Positions 36,075 to 48,950 of a stretch of DNA of 64,000 bases are shown here, one piece after another; position 1 is the first letter of the stretch; the number at the start of each line of letters is the position of its first letter. The translations under genes and the position numbers were made by a program. The stretch is from Cavia porcellus. Taxonomy: Eukaryota > Chordata > Mammalia > Rodentia > Caviidae. The stretch spans positions 23,084,532 to 23,148,531 of the forward strand of contig NW_026947503.1 of NCBI RefSeq assembly GCF_034190915.1, given 5' to 3'. The notes under the pieces are model-generated. The model was not told where the DNA came from. It saw only the letters and a program-made list of their open reading frames with translations, and made no database searches.

Positions 36075-39000
36075 ACTAGGGAGTCTATAAAGTATGTATA
36101 CATGTGAATTTGATTTATTTCACTTATGAGTATGGTCTCGTGTTGCATCCATTTACTTACAAATACCTCAGTGTGATCATTTTTTACAACTGAGTAGTAT
36201 CCCATTGTATAAAAATAACACATCTTTTCTTCCATTCCTCTGTTGATGGGCATATAAGTTCATTCAAAGATCTGGCTATTACAAATTGTGGTGCTATAAA
36301 CATGGGTGTGCATATATCATTGTGGTATAATGCTTTAAGTTCTTTTGGAAATATGCCCAAAAGTGGAATAGCTGGGTCAAATGAGACTTCCAGTCCCAGC
36401 ATTTTGAGGAATGTCCAGACTGACCTCCACAGTGGTTACACCAGTCTACACTCCCACCAACAGTGCAGGAGAGTTCCTTTTTCCCGGCAGCCTCTGGAGC
36501 ATTTGTTGTTGGTAGTTTTCTTGATCCTGGCCATTCTTTCTGGAGTGAGTTGTAATCTCTGTACTGTTTTAATTTGCATATCTCTAATGACCATTGATGC
36601 TGAACATTTTTTCATGTATTTACTTGCCTTTGTATATCTTTATCTGAGAATTGTATTCATCTCAGATCCCCATTATTGGAATGAGCCTTTGTATTTGGGA
36701 AATTTGATTTTTTAAAATTCTTTATATGTTCTAGACAGAAGTCCTCTCTTTGAGGGATAATTCACTAAGATTTTTTCCCAATTTGTGGATTGTCTTTTCA
36801 CTATGCTGGAGATTTCCTTCGACATGCAAAAATTATTTAATAGGACATGATCTCCGTTACTGATTCTGGGAAGTATTTTGTGCATGGTTTGATTCTTGTT
36901 CATGAATTCTCTATCTACAACATGTCTTCAAGATTTCTACCTATTTTGTCTTCCAACAGATTTAGTGTTTCTGTTTTAATGTTTAAATCTTTAATCCATT
37001 TAGACTTTAGTTTTGTACATGGTGATAGGCATGGGTCTAGTTTTACTTTTCAGCCTATGAAGAGCCAATTTTTCCAGAACCATTTATTAAAGAGACTATT
37101 TTTCTCCAAGTGAATGTGTTTGGCTCATTTAACAAAGATAAGGTGGCTGAGTGTTTTTGTAGTTCTAACTTCTAATCTAGTCCATTGATTTTCAGGTCTG
37201 TTTTTAATTCCAGTACCATGCTGATTCCATTATAGTGGCTTTATAGTATGACTTCAAGTCAGGGATTGTGATGCCTCCTGCCTTGCCTTTGCTGCTTAGA
37301 ATTGCCTTTGCTATTCTAGGTCTCTTCTAGTTCCAGATGAATTTTAGGAGTGATTTCTCTAGATATATGAGGTATGCTAATGGTATTTTGATTGGGATTA
37401 TATTAAATCTATAACAACTTTGGGGAAATGGCCTTTTTGACAATGTTTGTTCTCTATATCCATGAACAATGGATATCTTTCCATTTTCTGAGGTCCTCTT
37501 CAATTTAGTTTTCAGGGTATTATAATTTTCCCTGAATAGATCTTTTACTTATTTTGTTAGGTTGATTCCTAAGTATTTCATTTTTTTGGATGCTGTTGTG
37601 AAGGATGTGGCTTCTCTTATTTCTCTGTGAATTTGTTGTTATTTGTATAGGAAGGATATTGATTTTTGAGTGCTGGCTTTGTATTCAGCTACATTACTGA
37701 ATTTACATATTATACTCGGAGTCTTTTAATGGAGTTTGGGGGTCTTGTATGTAGAGTATCATGTCACCTGCAAATAATGACACTTTAAATTCTTTTCCTC
37801 TCCTTATTCCTTTTATTTCTTTCTCTTGTCTCATTGCTTTGGCTAGTATTTCCAGCAGTATATTGAATAGGAGTAGTGATAATGGACATCCATGTGTTGT
37901 TCCTGATTTTAGAGTAGTTTCAGTTTTTGGTCATTTAATATGATGCTGGCTGTTGGTTTGACATAGATGGCTTTTATATTGTGGTAAAGACCATCTATTC
38001 CAATTTTCTGTAAGGTGCTTATCATGAATAATTGCTAGACATTATCAAAAGATTTTTATGCATCTATAGCAATCATCATGTGGTTCTCATTTTTAACTCT
38101 ATTGATATTTTGGATTACATTTATTGATTTGCATATGTTGAACCATCTCTGAATTCCTGGGATGAATCCCACTTGGTCATGGTGTACAATCTTCTTGATG
38201 ATTTGCTGCATTCTGTTTGCCAGTATTTTATTGAAAATTTTTGCATCTGTGTTCATTAGGGAGATTGGCCTATAGTTATTATTTTTGGTTGGGTCTTTCT
38301 CAGGTTTTGGTATTAGAGTAATATTTGCTTCCAGGAATGAGTTAGGGAGAATTACTTCCCTCTCAATTTCATTGAAGACTTTTGAGGAGTGTTGGCATTA
38401 AATCTTTAAATTTCTTGTAGAATTCCACAATGAAACCATCTGGACCTGGTCTTTTTTTTTGTTACAAAAGATTTAATTAGACTTTCAATTTTGTTAATTG
38501 AATATGGGTTATTCAGCAGATTTACAACTTCTTTACCCAGCTTTGGCAATTCACATGTTTCCAAGAATCTGTCCATCTCTTCTGTGTTATCAAGCCCATG
38601 AAAGTAGAGGTTTTCAAAATGGGCATTGATGATCTTCTTCTGTATTTCCACAGAGTCTGTGGTGATTTCACCTTCTTCATTCCTTATTCAATGAATATGA
38701 GGTTTTTCGTTTCTTTTTTTAATAAGATTGATTAAGGGCTTCTTAATTTTATGTATTCTTTCAAAGAAGCAACTCTTTGATTGATTGATTCTTTGTTTCA
38801 TTTTCTTAGTCTCTATTGCTTTGATTTCTGCTCTGACCTTTGTAATTTCCCCCTTCTTTTGGCTTTGGGCTTGACTTGCTCTTCTTTTTCAAGATGTTTG
38901 AGGTGTAGCATCTGGTTGTTTATTTGTGTTAGTTCTGTTTTCCTAATGTGGGAACTCACCACAATAAATTTGCCTCTGAGGACTGCTTTCATTGCATCCC

Positions 39001-39880
39001 ACAGTGTCTGTTAAGATGTAATTTGCATTTTTGTTTGCTTGTAGGTGTTGTTTAATTTCTTCTTTAATTTCCTCTGGGACCCAATGATTGCTTAGGAGTA
39101 TATTATTCAATTTCCCTGTGTTTGTGGGGTTTTTACTGTTTCTTTTGTCATTAATTTCTAGCTTCAGGACAACATGATCTGATAACATGCATGGGATAAT
39201 TTACGTTCTTTTGCATTTACTTAAGCATGTTCTGTGGGCTAATATGTGGCCTATTTTAGAGAACATTCCATATGTTGCTGAGAATGTATATTCAGATGTT
39301 GTTAGATGGAACACTCTGTATACATCCACCAAGTCCATTTCTCACAGATGTGATTCAGTTCTGTTATTTCTTTGTTGATTTTCTGTATAGTGATCTGTCC
39401 CTTTATGAAAATAGTGTGTTAAGGTCTCCTGTTATAATTGTGTTATTGCTTATTTGAATTTTCTTTCTGTTAATATTTGTTTTTTATAGCTGGGTGCTCT
39501 GGAATTTGGTGCATATATATATTTAAGATTGTTATATCTTCCTCTTGAAATTTTCCCCTAACTAGTATGTAGTGACCTTCTTTATCTCTTCTTTTGAAGT
39601 TCTTGGTTTGAAGTTCACATTGTCTGCAAACAGAATAGCTACTCCAACTTTGGGCGGGAGGGGGGGATTCTGTTGCATGGATTATTGTTTTCCTTCCTTT
39701 GACTTTCAGTCCACAAGTTTCCTTTTGGGTTAAATGGGTTTCTTGTATATTGCATATGGTTGGATGTTGTTTCTTGATACATTCTGCCAGTCTGTTTCTT
39801 TTAATTGGTGAATTGAGGCCACTTACATTAATGGTTATTACTGGTATATATTGGTTTACTTTTCACGTGTTATCTTTCTA
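36075..39880 (-). pseudogene. L1 ORF2 (endonuclease-reverse transcriptase), full-length but broken
   Basis: In sense this begins near 39880 with the endonuclease N-terminus ('INVSGLNSPIKRNRLAE'-like, about 39835-39785), covers endonuclease to about 39190, and then the linker and reverse transcriptase. Pieces still open include about 38651-38406 (MEIQKKIINAHFENLYFHGL, the region ahead of the reverse transcriptase). Another is 38256-38056 ([20 protein letters not shown], a conserved reverse-transcriptase block). The C-terminal end at 36402-36184 contains 'FDPAIPLLGIFPKEL' and 'YHNDICTPMFIAP'. The roughly 3.8-kb span equals a normal ORF2. Frameshifts and stops separate the pieces. Confidence 0.85.
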
Positions 39881-40019
39881 CTGTTGATTCTTTACCTTTC
39901 CACTTTGTTTAATTGTTTGCCTTGCTTAGTGGTTTTTTCTATGTCCATCTAGAATGCCTTTGAGTATTCTTTCTAGGGTTGGTTTAGTGGTTATGAAGTT
40001 CTTCAGCTGTTCTTTGTTG

Positions 40020-40920
40020 TGTAAGTATTTCATTTCTCCATCATTTTTAAGAACAGTTTTTCAGGGTACATCAGTCTGGATTGGAAATTATTTTCCTTTA
40101 GGATCTGAAATACTTTACTCCATGCTCTTCTTGACTTCATTGCTTATGTTGAGAAGTCTGTTGTAATTCTTATAGGCCTTCCTTTATAGGTGATCTGTCT
40201 CTTCTTTCTAGCTGCTGTTACTATTCTATTCTTATGTTGGATTTCTAGCATGTTGATTATTATATGTATGGGTGTAGTTTTATTTTGGTTATGGCTATTT
40301 TGAGTTCTGTATGCTTCATTGTTCTGTATGTCAGTTTCTATTCTCATGTTTTGGAAATTTTCAGGTACTACGTCTGTAAATAGCCTCTTGATATCATTTG
40401 TGTTTTCATCTTCTTTTATGTTAATACCTATCAATCTTATGTTGTTTTTCTTTGCAACATCTTGCAGCTGTTGAATTGTTGTTTCCTGATTCCTTGTTAT
40501 TTTTAAAAGATCTTTCCTTTGCTGTTTACTAGCTGCCATCTTGTCTTTGAGGTCTGAAGTTCTATCTTCACTTTTATTGAGATGGTTTTGCCAACTTTCA
40601 AGGAATTTTTGATTTCCTATACATCTCTTTGAATCTGCTTCATGCATTGTTTGTTTCTTATAGTGTTCATTCAGCATTTCCATCTTTTTGCATTGTTCCT
40701 CTAATTTGTTGACTATTCTTATATTACATTTATCATTTCTTCTTTTACCTGGGAGATTATTTCTGATTTGAGTTCTTTTATAGCTTCCTAGAGATATTTC
40801 TTTACTTCAGTTGTTACCATTTCAGGAATTTCAGGTGTAGAGGTTACATTTTCTTCTATGTCCATGTTTCCTCAGCTTGCTTGATTTGGCTGGAAGTTTA
40901 AGATTACATGTTGCTCTTTC
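40020..40920 (-). pseudogene. L1 ORF1 with a 179-codon open core
   Basis: An uninterrupted stretch of 179 codons runs from 40683 to 40144 (minus). It covers the end of the coiled coil, the RNA-recognition domain ('KNNIRLIGINIKEDE' and 'ENFQNMRIETDIQNNEAYRT') and the C-terminal motif 'ITYKGRPIRITTDFST'. The N-terminal part (40920-40690) and the final part beyond 40144 are frame-broken. The family product is a trimeric nucleic-acid chaperone that packages L1 RNA. Confidence 0.8.
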
Positions 40921-40929
40921 ATTTTGTCA

Positions 40930-41594
40930 TTTTCCTATATTTCTTGGTTTTGAACCATATTCCAAAGCTTCCTCCATGTGCTGAGAATCACCTGGCCCAC
41001 TTTTGACTCCTGCAGCAGACTGCATGCAACTGCTTGCCAATTGGAGGTTGCTGGGCGTGGCCCAGTTAGGCCTACGGGAACTGCCTCTGCATCCTCTGAC
41101 GAATTGGGATGATGGGCATGGGCTTACTGGCTTGGAGCAACATTCCAAAACTTCCCCCATGTGCTGGGAATCAACTTGTATATGTTCAGCTCCCAGGACT
41201 GAATTCAGGCCCCTGCTAGCCACTTGGAGGTCACTGGGTATGGACCATAGGGACCTCCAATGCATTCTCTGGTGATTTAGGACAGGTCTTACTGGCTAAG
41301 AGCAAGGTTCCAAAGTTTCCCCTGGTCACCTGGAATCATTTCATGCATGTATGACTCCAAGGACTGAATTAAGGTCTTGCTAGCTCCTTGGATGCCACTG
41401 GGTGTGGCCCAGTTAGGCCCACAAGGACCTCCACTGCATCCTCCAGTGATTTGGGATGCTGTGCATGATCTGATTGGTTGGGAGCAATGTTCCAAAGCTT
41501 CCCCCATGCTGGGATTCAACTCACACATATTCAGCTCCTGGGACTAAATGCATGCCCCTGCTAGCTGCTGGAAGGTCACTGGACATGGCCTGCA
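40930..41594 (-). promoter_or_regulatory. L1 5'UTR with four tandem monomers (165-183 bp)
   Basis: The phase mark 'ttccaaagcttcc' (or one-base variants) occurs at 40960, 41143, 41308 and 41490, giving spacings of 183, 165 and 182 bp. Each unit also carries a 'gctcc...gactgaat' part, a 'gtcactggg' part and a 'cccagttaggcc' part. It is more GC-rich than its surroundings. By analogy with rodent L1 families, such monomers are the promoter. The repeated open frames here are a by-product. Confidence 0.8.
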
Positions 41595-41720
41595 GAACAG
41601 TTTTATCAGTGACGGAGTGTAAGTAGAGATTGGTATGGAAAGATAGAAATGGTGTGCTGTCTATGAGATTGCTCTGGAGTTACCTATAAAGTATTCCCTT
41701 TGTAATGTATTTTCATTTCA
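41594..41720 (+). repeat. Left arm of long inverted repeat
   Basis: The sequence from 'gaacagttttatcagtgacg' to 'ccctttgtaatgtat' pairs with the reverse complement of 42612-42728. The core of about 87 bp has only about six differences by eye. It starts exactly where the L1 monomers end. Confidence 0.85.
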
Positions 41721-42611
41721 CAATATAAATATTCTTGGAGCTTGGTCTTGAAGGGTACAGGATATAACTAAATTCTGATAGGTATAAAACTAATCAGCCA
41801 TACTTCAGAGAAGCCAAAATGATAATAACTTCAGAATTAAAGAAATGTTTGACAAACTTTAATTTAGAAGCCAAATAGCATTACAAAAAAAGAATGATAG
41901 TGATTGCTCCATCTTTATTACAGTATCCAATTTCAAACTAAAACTTTGTTTTGCTAGTACACAAATGTATGAGGCATTCATTTGGTTTATTAAGGTAGAT
42001 TCATTTATTTATGGAAATGACAAAAATTGTAGATGATGTAATTCTAGTGACATCAAAGTTAATTTTTCTGATATTAGAAAACTCCATATGCAAATTAAAT
42101 CATCAATTAAGTCAGCTTTGAAGGTAGCAAGCTTTAACACATCACAGAATATTCACTTCTTTAGTCACTCATATTTGATTTTCTGAAAGAATAACAAAAC
42201 AGGTTCCAAAGTATGTGCTTTGTTTATTTTGATAAAAAAAAACTTTTGTATCATTTTCTGTTATGTCTTTAGTGAGTCTCAAAATACCAAACACTAGAAA
42301 AAAAAGAGAGAAAAATGTGTGTTCTTCCACAGTAAGCACTTAAATGCTCAGTTTGTATGTTGTCTTGAGGCAAGTTTTATTAGATTATACTCTACAAAGG
42401 GAGGTAGGGAAAAATTGAGGAAAGGAATAAATGATGGAGAGGTAGAGAGATAAGCCTGTGAAATAAAGAATAGTATACTCTTGTCACAAAATATAGGAAA
42501 AGTTAACTATGACTCAAAGACTCCAGCAATGGGGGAAGAGAGAGCCCTGTAGAAAACTCTCTCATAAATTTCTTAATTTGAAGAATATTTCAATATCTGA
42601 AGATGTGCTTA
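41721..42611. other. Spacer of the inverted repeat
   Basis: About 890 bp of AT-rich sequence with no recognised gene or repeat and no long open frame. Confidence 0.5.
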
Positions 42612-42728
42612 AATATATTACAAAGGGATAATTTATAGGTAACTCCAGAGCAATCTCATAGACAGCACAGTATTTCAATCTTTCCATACCAATCTCTACT
42701 CACTCTCTGACACTGGTGATTTAACTGT
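42612..42728 (-). repeat. Right arm of long inverted repeat
   Basis: Reverse complement partner of 41594-41720, running from 'ttacaaagggataatttata' to 'gtgatttaactgttc'. The pairing extends through the outer 'gaacagtt' of the left arm. Confidence 0.85.
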
Positions 42729-44585
42729 TCAATAAAGGAGGGAAGAGAGGTAAATAGGAAAGGAAGAGGAGCAAGAGAGATAAAAGAGTTAAAAGGATCA
42801 AGATTTAGGAGAAGGGATTAAAATTTGGAGAAAAAGACAGGAAAGAAAAGAAGAAAGGAACCAAAACAAACAGCTTTCCACATGGTAATGAGGGAACATC
42901 ATTTTGCCTCACTCTTTGTATCTCAACATTTTAGAAAAACACACAGAGGATTGAATCTGGCTTATATTTATGATTAATGCAACTAAAGATCTTTGGCTTA
43001 GAAACTGTGACTGAGTCTAGATTGCAGATTCTGAATTTATGGAAGCAAAATTCCATACACAGATTGGGAATCCTCAGTTACTCTCCAGAGTGCTTTCTAT
43101 AGGAGGAAATTATATTAGAGTACGTGGATGATCTAATCTTGGACAATAAAAGAAAGAAAAAATGAAAGCAAGAAGGAATGAAGGAAGGAACAAAGGAAGG
43201 ATAAAAGAGAATCTTTCTCTTGTATTAAGGCTAAAGTAAAATATATATTTAAGTGTGAGCTTTGCTATTTATTTAGTTATTAGAACTTACTGCTGATTAA
43301 TTTGTAAATCACTTGTTTTAAGGATTTTTCTAATAACTATACAACAAAGCACAATTGAAGCAATTTAAAATTTATTTTTAAAGGTGCTTTATAAAACTCC
43401 AATTATATAATTTGTTTTCACTCCATCCTCAAGGTATTTCACGAGGGAAGACAAAGCAATGCTATAATTACTTTCTAGAGCAATCAAATTCATTCCCAAA
43501 AGCAATTTCTATTGACTTAAGATTATGACTTATAACTTAAAACTCATGTGTTGCTGCTTTTTACTATAATCTTTTGCTTATTGTTGAGTTACTATCAATC
43601 ACATAGCTCGCAATGTACCTAATAGCTGTTGCTTTCTCTTCTGATTATATTCTACCCAATTACACTAGACTTTTGTCTCTACATTAATAGTGAATCTTTC
43701 TGTTTAATTTATCCAAGGGAGTCCACTCCTATTTTCTCTTAGAGATTTTCATTGATATAAATAACTAAAAAATAACTACAAATAGTTTTATAAGTAATTT
43801 TCATATTATGTTCATTTTAAACATCTCGACTAGCAGTCAATTCCTTGAGTCAAAGTACTCATCACAGTGTTGAAACAACAAAGAGTTTTTGAAAATTAAA
43901 TGTGGAAATAAAGCAAAATAAGGATCACAAGGAGATTTACATCCACAAAAGCATATATTAGAGAAGAAAAATTAATAGCAGAAGAAAGACAAGGTCCAGA
44001 GAACTTTAGTGTGACATGTCATTGATTTGTCAACTGATACCTTGATTAGCTTATTGAAATATTAGCAGAAGATCAGTAATGTACACACAGCATTCAGCTT
44101 TTACAATTTACAATTTACCTCGAGTTCTGTTACAATGTGTAATGCCACCTGAGTTTGAAAGAGAGCCTGTCTCATTAATTTTACTTCGTCATTTAGGAGA
44201 AAGAGTTCAGATTATATGTCATTTAATGCCTGTTGAGAACAGTTGAAGGCCTCAATATCTGTCATATAACTCTCGCTGGACAAAATCAGGGGAATCCCAG
44301 TAAAAAGAATATAAAAAGAGTCTAGCACATTTGTGATTAGTTTTATTAGTATGATTACTTGGGATTTGGCATCTTTTAGGCAAGGAGAAATTTTAGTCAA
44401 AGCATGTATAATCAAAGCATCAGCATTAGAGCTGACAGGTTAACTTTAGAAACTGCTTACGGGATAGCAATTGTAACCCATTGGTTCTTATATTCCTTTA
44501 TTGATAGAGTCTGACATAGGCATAAATCCTCCCTATGGGAAGGCATTACTAGCCTGTCTTGGTGAAAATCTTTGTGGGATTTTTT
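42729..44585. other. Unassigned AT-rich interval with purine tracts
   Basis: Purine-rich stretches at about 42737-42865 and 43145-43215 ((AAAG)n and (GGAA)n-like). Otherwise no gene or named repeat. Confidence 0.5.
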
Positions 44586-44589
44586 TGTT

Positions 44590-45160
44590 CTTTCTTAATT
44601 TTTTTCTTTTAAAGAGATTAAAATGATATGACAAAGAAGATCAGAACAGAACAATGTAAGCAACACAGTATTTCACCACAAATTAACAAAATATTAACAG
44701 TAACTACCATAATGTCTCTTTATTTGAAATACTTGAGCATACTTTCATATACAATAGTATCAAACATAACAAAGTAGTATAAAAGCATTCAAGAAAATGA
44801 AAGTATTATGGAGAATTCAGAACCAAATAACAGAAAATGAACAACTGCTACTATATTATCTCATTGTACATTAAAAAATTGCTTATGCTATCATACATAA
44901 TAAAATCCATTAAGATACATTATAGAACCAATGGAAACAGAAGAACAAAAGCATGGTAGAACTTCAAAGCAAGGCGATATTAAATCAGCAATGGCTATTA
45001 TAATGTCTTTTTTTCTTTAAAATAGCAGTTCATACCATCACATAATAAAGTCAAACAAACCACAATAAAAACATTTTAACTAATTATAAAACATTATAAG
45101 GCTTCAAAGCAATGTAATGAGGACTCATAATTACCATAAAATTTTATGTACTCTTACCAT
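44590..45160 (-). other. L1 3'UTR with repeated modules
   Basis: Module cores at 44727 (aaatacttgagcat), 44874 (aaaaaattgcttatgc) and 45019 (aaaatagcagttcat) are spaced 147 and 145 bp apart. They match the modules at 35.2-35.6 kb. Confidence 0.6.
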
Positions 45161-45164
45161 TTCT

Positions 45165-48138
45165 TACACTAGGAAGACTACGGTATTTATATATGTGAGT
45201 TTGATTTATTTTGCTTATGAGTATGGTCTCAAACTGCATCCATTTATTTATAAATATCTCAGTGTGATCATTCTTTATACCTGAGTAGTACTCCATTGTA
45301 AAAAAATACCACAACTTTTTTGTCCATTCCTCAGTTGATGGACACATAGGTTGTTTCCAAGATCTGGCTATTACAAATTGTGCTTCTATAAATATGGGTG
45401 CACATATATCACTGTGGTGTGGTGTTTTCAGTTCTTCTGGGAATATACTTAGAAGTGGAATAACTGGGTCAAATGCGACTTCCAATCTCAGCTTTTTGAA
45501 AAATCTCCAAACTGACCTACACAGCGGTTGCACCAGTCTACACTCCCTCCAACAGCCTCTCCAACATTTGTTGTTATTGTTTTTTTTGATCCTGGCCCTT
45601 GTTTCTGGAGTGAGGTGCAATCTCAGTGTGGTTTTAATTTGCATTTCTCTACTGAGTAATGATGATGAACATTTTTTCATGTATTTATTTGCCATTTGCA
45701 TTTTTTCATCTGAGAACTATATATTCATCTCAGATGCCGATTTTTGGATTGAGTCTTTTAATTTCATTGGTCTGGTTTTCTTAAATTCTTTATATGTTTT
45801 AGATAGAAGTCATTTGTCTGAGGACAATTCACTAAGATTTTTCCCAGTTTGTGGGATATTTCTATGCTGGAAATTTCTTTTGATGTGCAGAAACTTTTTA
45901 ATAAGAGGTGGTCCCAGTTATTGATTCTGGGAAATATTTCCCATGCAGTTCGATTCCTGCTCATGAATACTCTACTTACCCCTATGTCTTCAAGATTTTT
46001 ACCTAATTTGTCTTCCAACAAATTTAGTGTTTCTGTTATAATGTCAGATCTTTGATCCATTTATATTTTAGTTTAGTACATGGTGATATACATTGGTCTA
46101 GTTTTAGTTTTTGGCATATGGAGAGCCTGTTTTTCTAGCACCATATATTAAAGAGACTGTCGTTCTTCCAGTAAACATGTTTAGCACCTTTATCAAAGAT
46201 AAGGTGGTTGAGTGTGTTTGTAGTTGTGATTGTATCTTCTAGTCTATTCCATTGATCTTCAGATCTGTTTTTATTCTAGTACCGTGTTAATTAGTTTTGT
46301 AGTATAACTTCAAGCAGGGATTGTGATGCCTCCTGCCTTGCCTTTGCTGCTTAGAATTGTCTTTGCTATTCTAGGTCTCTTCTGGTTCCACATGAATTTT
46401 AGGAGCGATTTCTCTAGATCTATCCAGCACATTGATGGTATTTTCATTGGGATTGCATTGAATCTGTATAACTATTTTGGGAAAATGGCCATTTTCACAT
46501 TATTTATTCTTCCTATCCATAAACAATGGATGTCTTTCCATTTTCTGAAATTGTCTTTGATTTCTTTTTCAGGTGTTATAATGCTCCCTGTACAGTTTTT
46601 GTACTTCTTTCAAGAGATTAATTCCTAAACATTTCAATTTTTTTAGATACTTTTATGAAGGGTGTGGCTTCTCTTATTTCTGTCTCAGTGATTTTGTTGT
46701 TAGCATATAAGAATGCTATTGATTTTTGAATAATGACTTTGTATCCAGCTACATTGCTGAATTTATTTATTATGTCAAGGAGTTTTTCAATGGAGTTTTT
46801 GGGCTCTTCTATATAGAGTAGCTTGTCATCTGCAAATAATTATAATTTAACTTCCTCTTTTTGTATCTTTACCCCTTTTATTTCTCTCTCTCGTGTAATT
46901 GCTCTCACTAGTATTTCCAGTACTATATTAAATAGGAGCAGTGATAAGGTACATCCTTGTCTTGTGTCTGATTTTAAGGTAAAGGCCTTCAGCTTTGGCC
47001 ATTTAATATGATGCTAGATGTTTATTTGTCATAGATGGAATTTATTATATTGAGCTAAAGGCCATCTATTCCAATTTTCTGTAAGGTCTTCTCATGAATG
47101 AGTTTGGACTTTATCAAAAGCTTTTTCTACATCTGTAGAAATGATCATGTCATTCTTATTTTTGGCTCTTTTGACATGGTGTATTGCATTTATTGATTTA
47201 TGTATGTTGAACCATCCCTGCGTGCCTGGAATGAATCCTATTGGTCATGGTGTATAATTTTGATGACTTGCTGCATCCTATTTGCCAATATTTTATTGAG
47301 GATTTTTGCATCAATGTTCTTTAGCGAGATTGGCCTGTAGTTCTATTTTTAGGTTGGGTTTTCCTCAGGTTTTGCTACCAGAATAATATTTGCCCTCAGG
47401 AATGACTGAGAAAAAATTGCTTCCCTTTGATTTCATTTAACAGTTTGAGTAGTGTAGCCATTATGTCTTCGTTGTATTTCTTGTAGAGTTCCACAGTGAA
47501 TCCATCTGGGCATGGGCTCTTCTCTGTAAGTAAGGACTTAATTACATTTTAAATTTCATTAAGAGAAATTGGGTTATTCAGCAATTTTACATCTTCTTGA
47601 CCTAGCTTTGGTACTTCATATGTTTCTAGAAATCTGTCCATTTCTTTTTTGTTATTGAACCTATGAGAATAGAAGTTTTCGAAATAGGTATTCATGATCT
47701 TCTGTATTTCCACAGAGTCCCTAGTGATTTCATCTTTTTCATTCCTTGTTGCATGGATTTGAGTTTTTTCTTTCCTTTTTTTTTTTAACAAGGTTGGCTA
47801 GGGGCTTATCAATTTTATTTAAATATTCTTTCCAAGAACCAACTCTTTGATTCATTGATTCATTGGATTGTTTTCTTAGTCTCTATTGCATTAATTTCTG
47901 CTCTGATTTTTATAATTTCCCTCCTTCCTTTTGGCTTTGGGCTTGACTTGCTCTTCTTTTTCTAGATGATTTAGATATAGCATCAGGATATTTATTTGTG
48001 TTCATTTTGTTTTCCTGATGTGGGAACTCAGTGCAATAAATTTTTCTCTGAGAACCTCTTTCATTGCATCCCACAGATTCTGGTAAGTTGTATTTGTATT
48101 TTTGGTTGCTTGTAGGTATTAATTTCTTCTTTGATTTG
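45165..48138 (-). pseudogene. L1 ORF2 lacking its N-terminal endonuclease part, broken
   Basis: Open pieces of ORF2 remain. One is 47791-47549 (KRKEKTQIHATRNEKDEITR, then ENFYSHRFNNKKEMDRFLET), the segment ahead of the reverse transcriptase. Another is 45701-45144, with the C-terminal motifs '[20 protein letters not shown]' and '[20 protein letters not shown]'. The intervening reverse-transcriptase core has stops and frame changes. The product of an intact copy would nick target DNA and reverse-transcribe element RNA; this one cannot. Confidence 0.8.
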
Positions 48139-48254
48139 GTGGAAAGCTTTGTTAACTGCACTCATAATCATTCTGTTAATTCTATTGTTTGGCCCATGTA
48201 TACTTAATTGTTTCTTTGGCTTTGTCTCCTCCAGACTTAAAGTTGGACATCCAC

Positions 48255-48950
48255 ACAACATGAAAATGCCTGGGGTCTACTGAAGGTCTTTAGATAGACC
48301 CTCTGTAGAGTATAACTGACTGCCATTCAACAGCTATGGCCCCCTTCAGCCTGAAGAAGTCAGATCAGTCATTGTCCATTTCTCCCACATGGCAGTTCCA
48401 TGCACTTCTTCAAAGCATGGAATGTTATAGGCAGCTGAGTTAGAAAAAAATAATGTAGGCAGTCAGACAGAGCTTGCCAGTGCAGCAGACCAGGTACTTT
48501 GTAACTACCAAGGAAAACAAACACCTCCCATTTTGGGCCAGATATCAAAACAAAAGACAAAACAAATATAGACACAACCCTAAGGTAAACATAAGGGACT
48601 GATATTCTAAATAAGCATCTATCACCTTGAGGAAAGCAGAAGAAGCCACTAATCCAACTCCCTATAGGCAAAGGCCCTGTTCCCCATCCTTTGAGATTCA
48701 CTTCCCTATTGAGTCCCAATTTAATGGATCTTACCTGAGCAATTATACCCAATCTTATAGGTTGACCAAAAATGTGTCCCATCTCATGGCCACCTTTGAT
48801 TTCCCATTTTTCACCACCTTGCAGTCACCTCACCTCATGGTTTTGCTCTATAAAAGTGCCTTAAAAAGTCAGTCTTTGGCAACCCATTCAGGACACCTCT
48901 GTCTCTCTCTCAGACAGAAGTTTCTCTCAATGGATATATCCTGCTCTTAA
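48255..48950 (+). mobile_element. Retroviral LTR-like segment (solo)
   Basis: Begins near 'tgaaaatgcc' and contains a 'ctctataaaag' TATA-like box (48848-48858), a 'cagtctttgg' block, a CT-rich block and a 'tatatcctgctct' end. It parallels the segment at 8170-8640. Probably the solo LTR of an endogenous retrovirus; the class is uncertain. Open frames across it have no retroviral motif, and no gag, pol or env sequence is seen nearby. Confidence 0.5.

Larger units (their letters stand above)
35105..41594 (-). mobile_element. Nearly full-length L1, reverse
   Basis: The only element in the window with all parts in order. In minus-strand sense: monomeric 5'UTR (41594-40930), ORF1 (about 40920-40020), ORF2 (about 39880-36075) and a long modular 3'UTR (36070-35105). 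The total of about 6.5 kb is the usual size of a complete L1. ORF2 is broken by frameshifts and stops, so it is not active. It lies on the opposite strand to the elements at 27.5-34.4 kb. Confidence 0.85.
44590..48138 (-). mobile_element. 5'-truncated L1, reverse
   Basis: In minus-strand sense it starts within the endonuclease part of ORF2 (about 48138), runs through the reverse transcriptase to the ORF2 end (about 45165), and ends with a modular 3'UTR (45160-44590). 5' truncation is the normal result of incomplete reverse transcription. No ORF1 or promoter is present. Confidence 0.8.

Noticed and set aside
36302..36715. 137-codon plus-strand open frame
   Set aside because: Antisense shadow of the L1 ORF2 C-terminal end. 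The similar 176-codon frame at 45394-45924 lies at the same place in another L1, so it reflects ORF2 composition, not a gene.
40927..41265. 112-codon minus-strand open frame with repeated peptides
   Set aside because: Reads through the L1 promoter monomers, and the repeated peptide comes from the repeated DNA. No protein family resemblance.
48369..48782. 137-codon minus-strand open frame
   Set aside because: Runs antisense through an LTR-like segment and has no retroviral or host motif.
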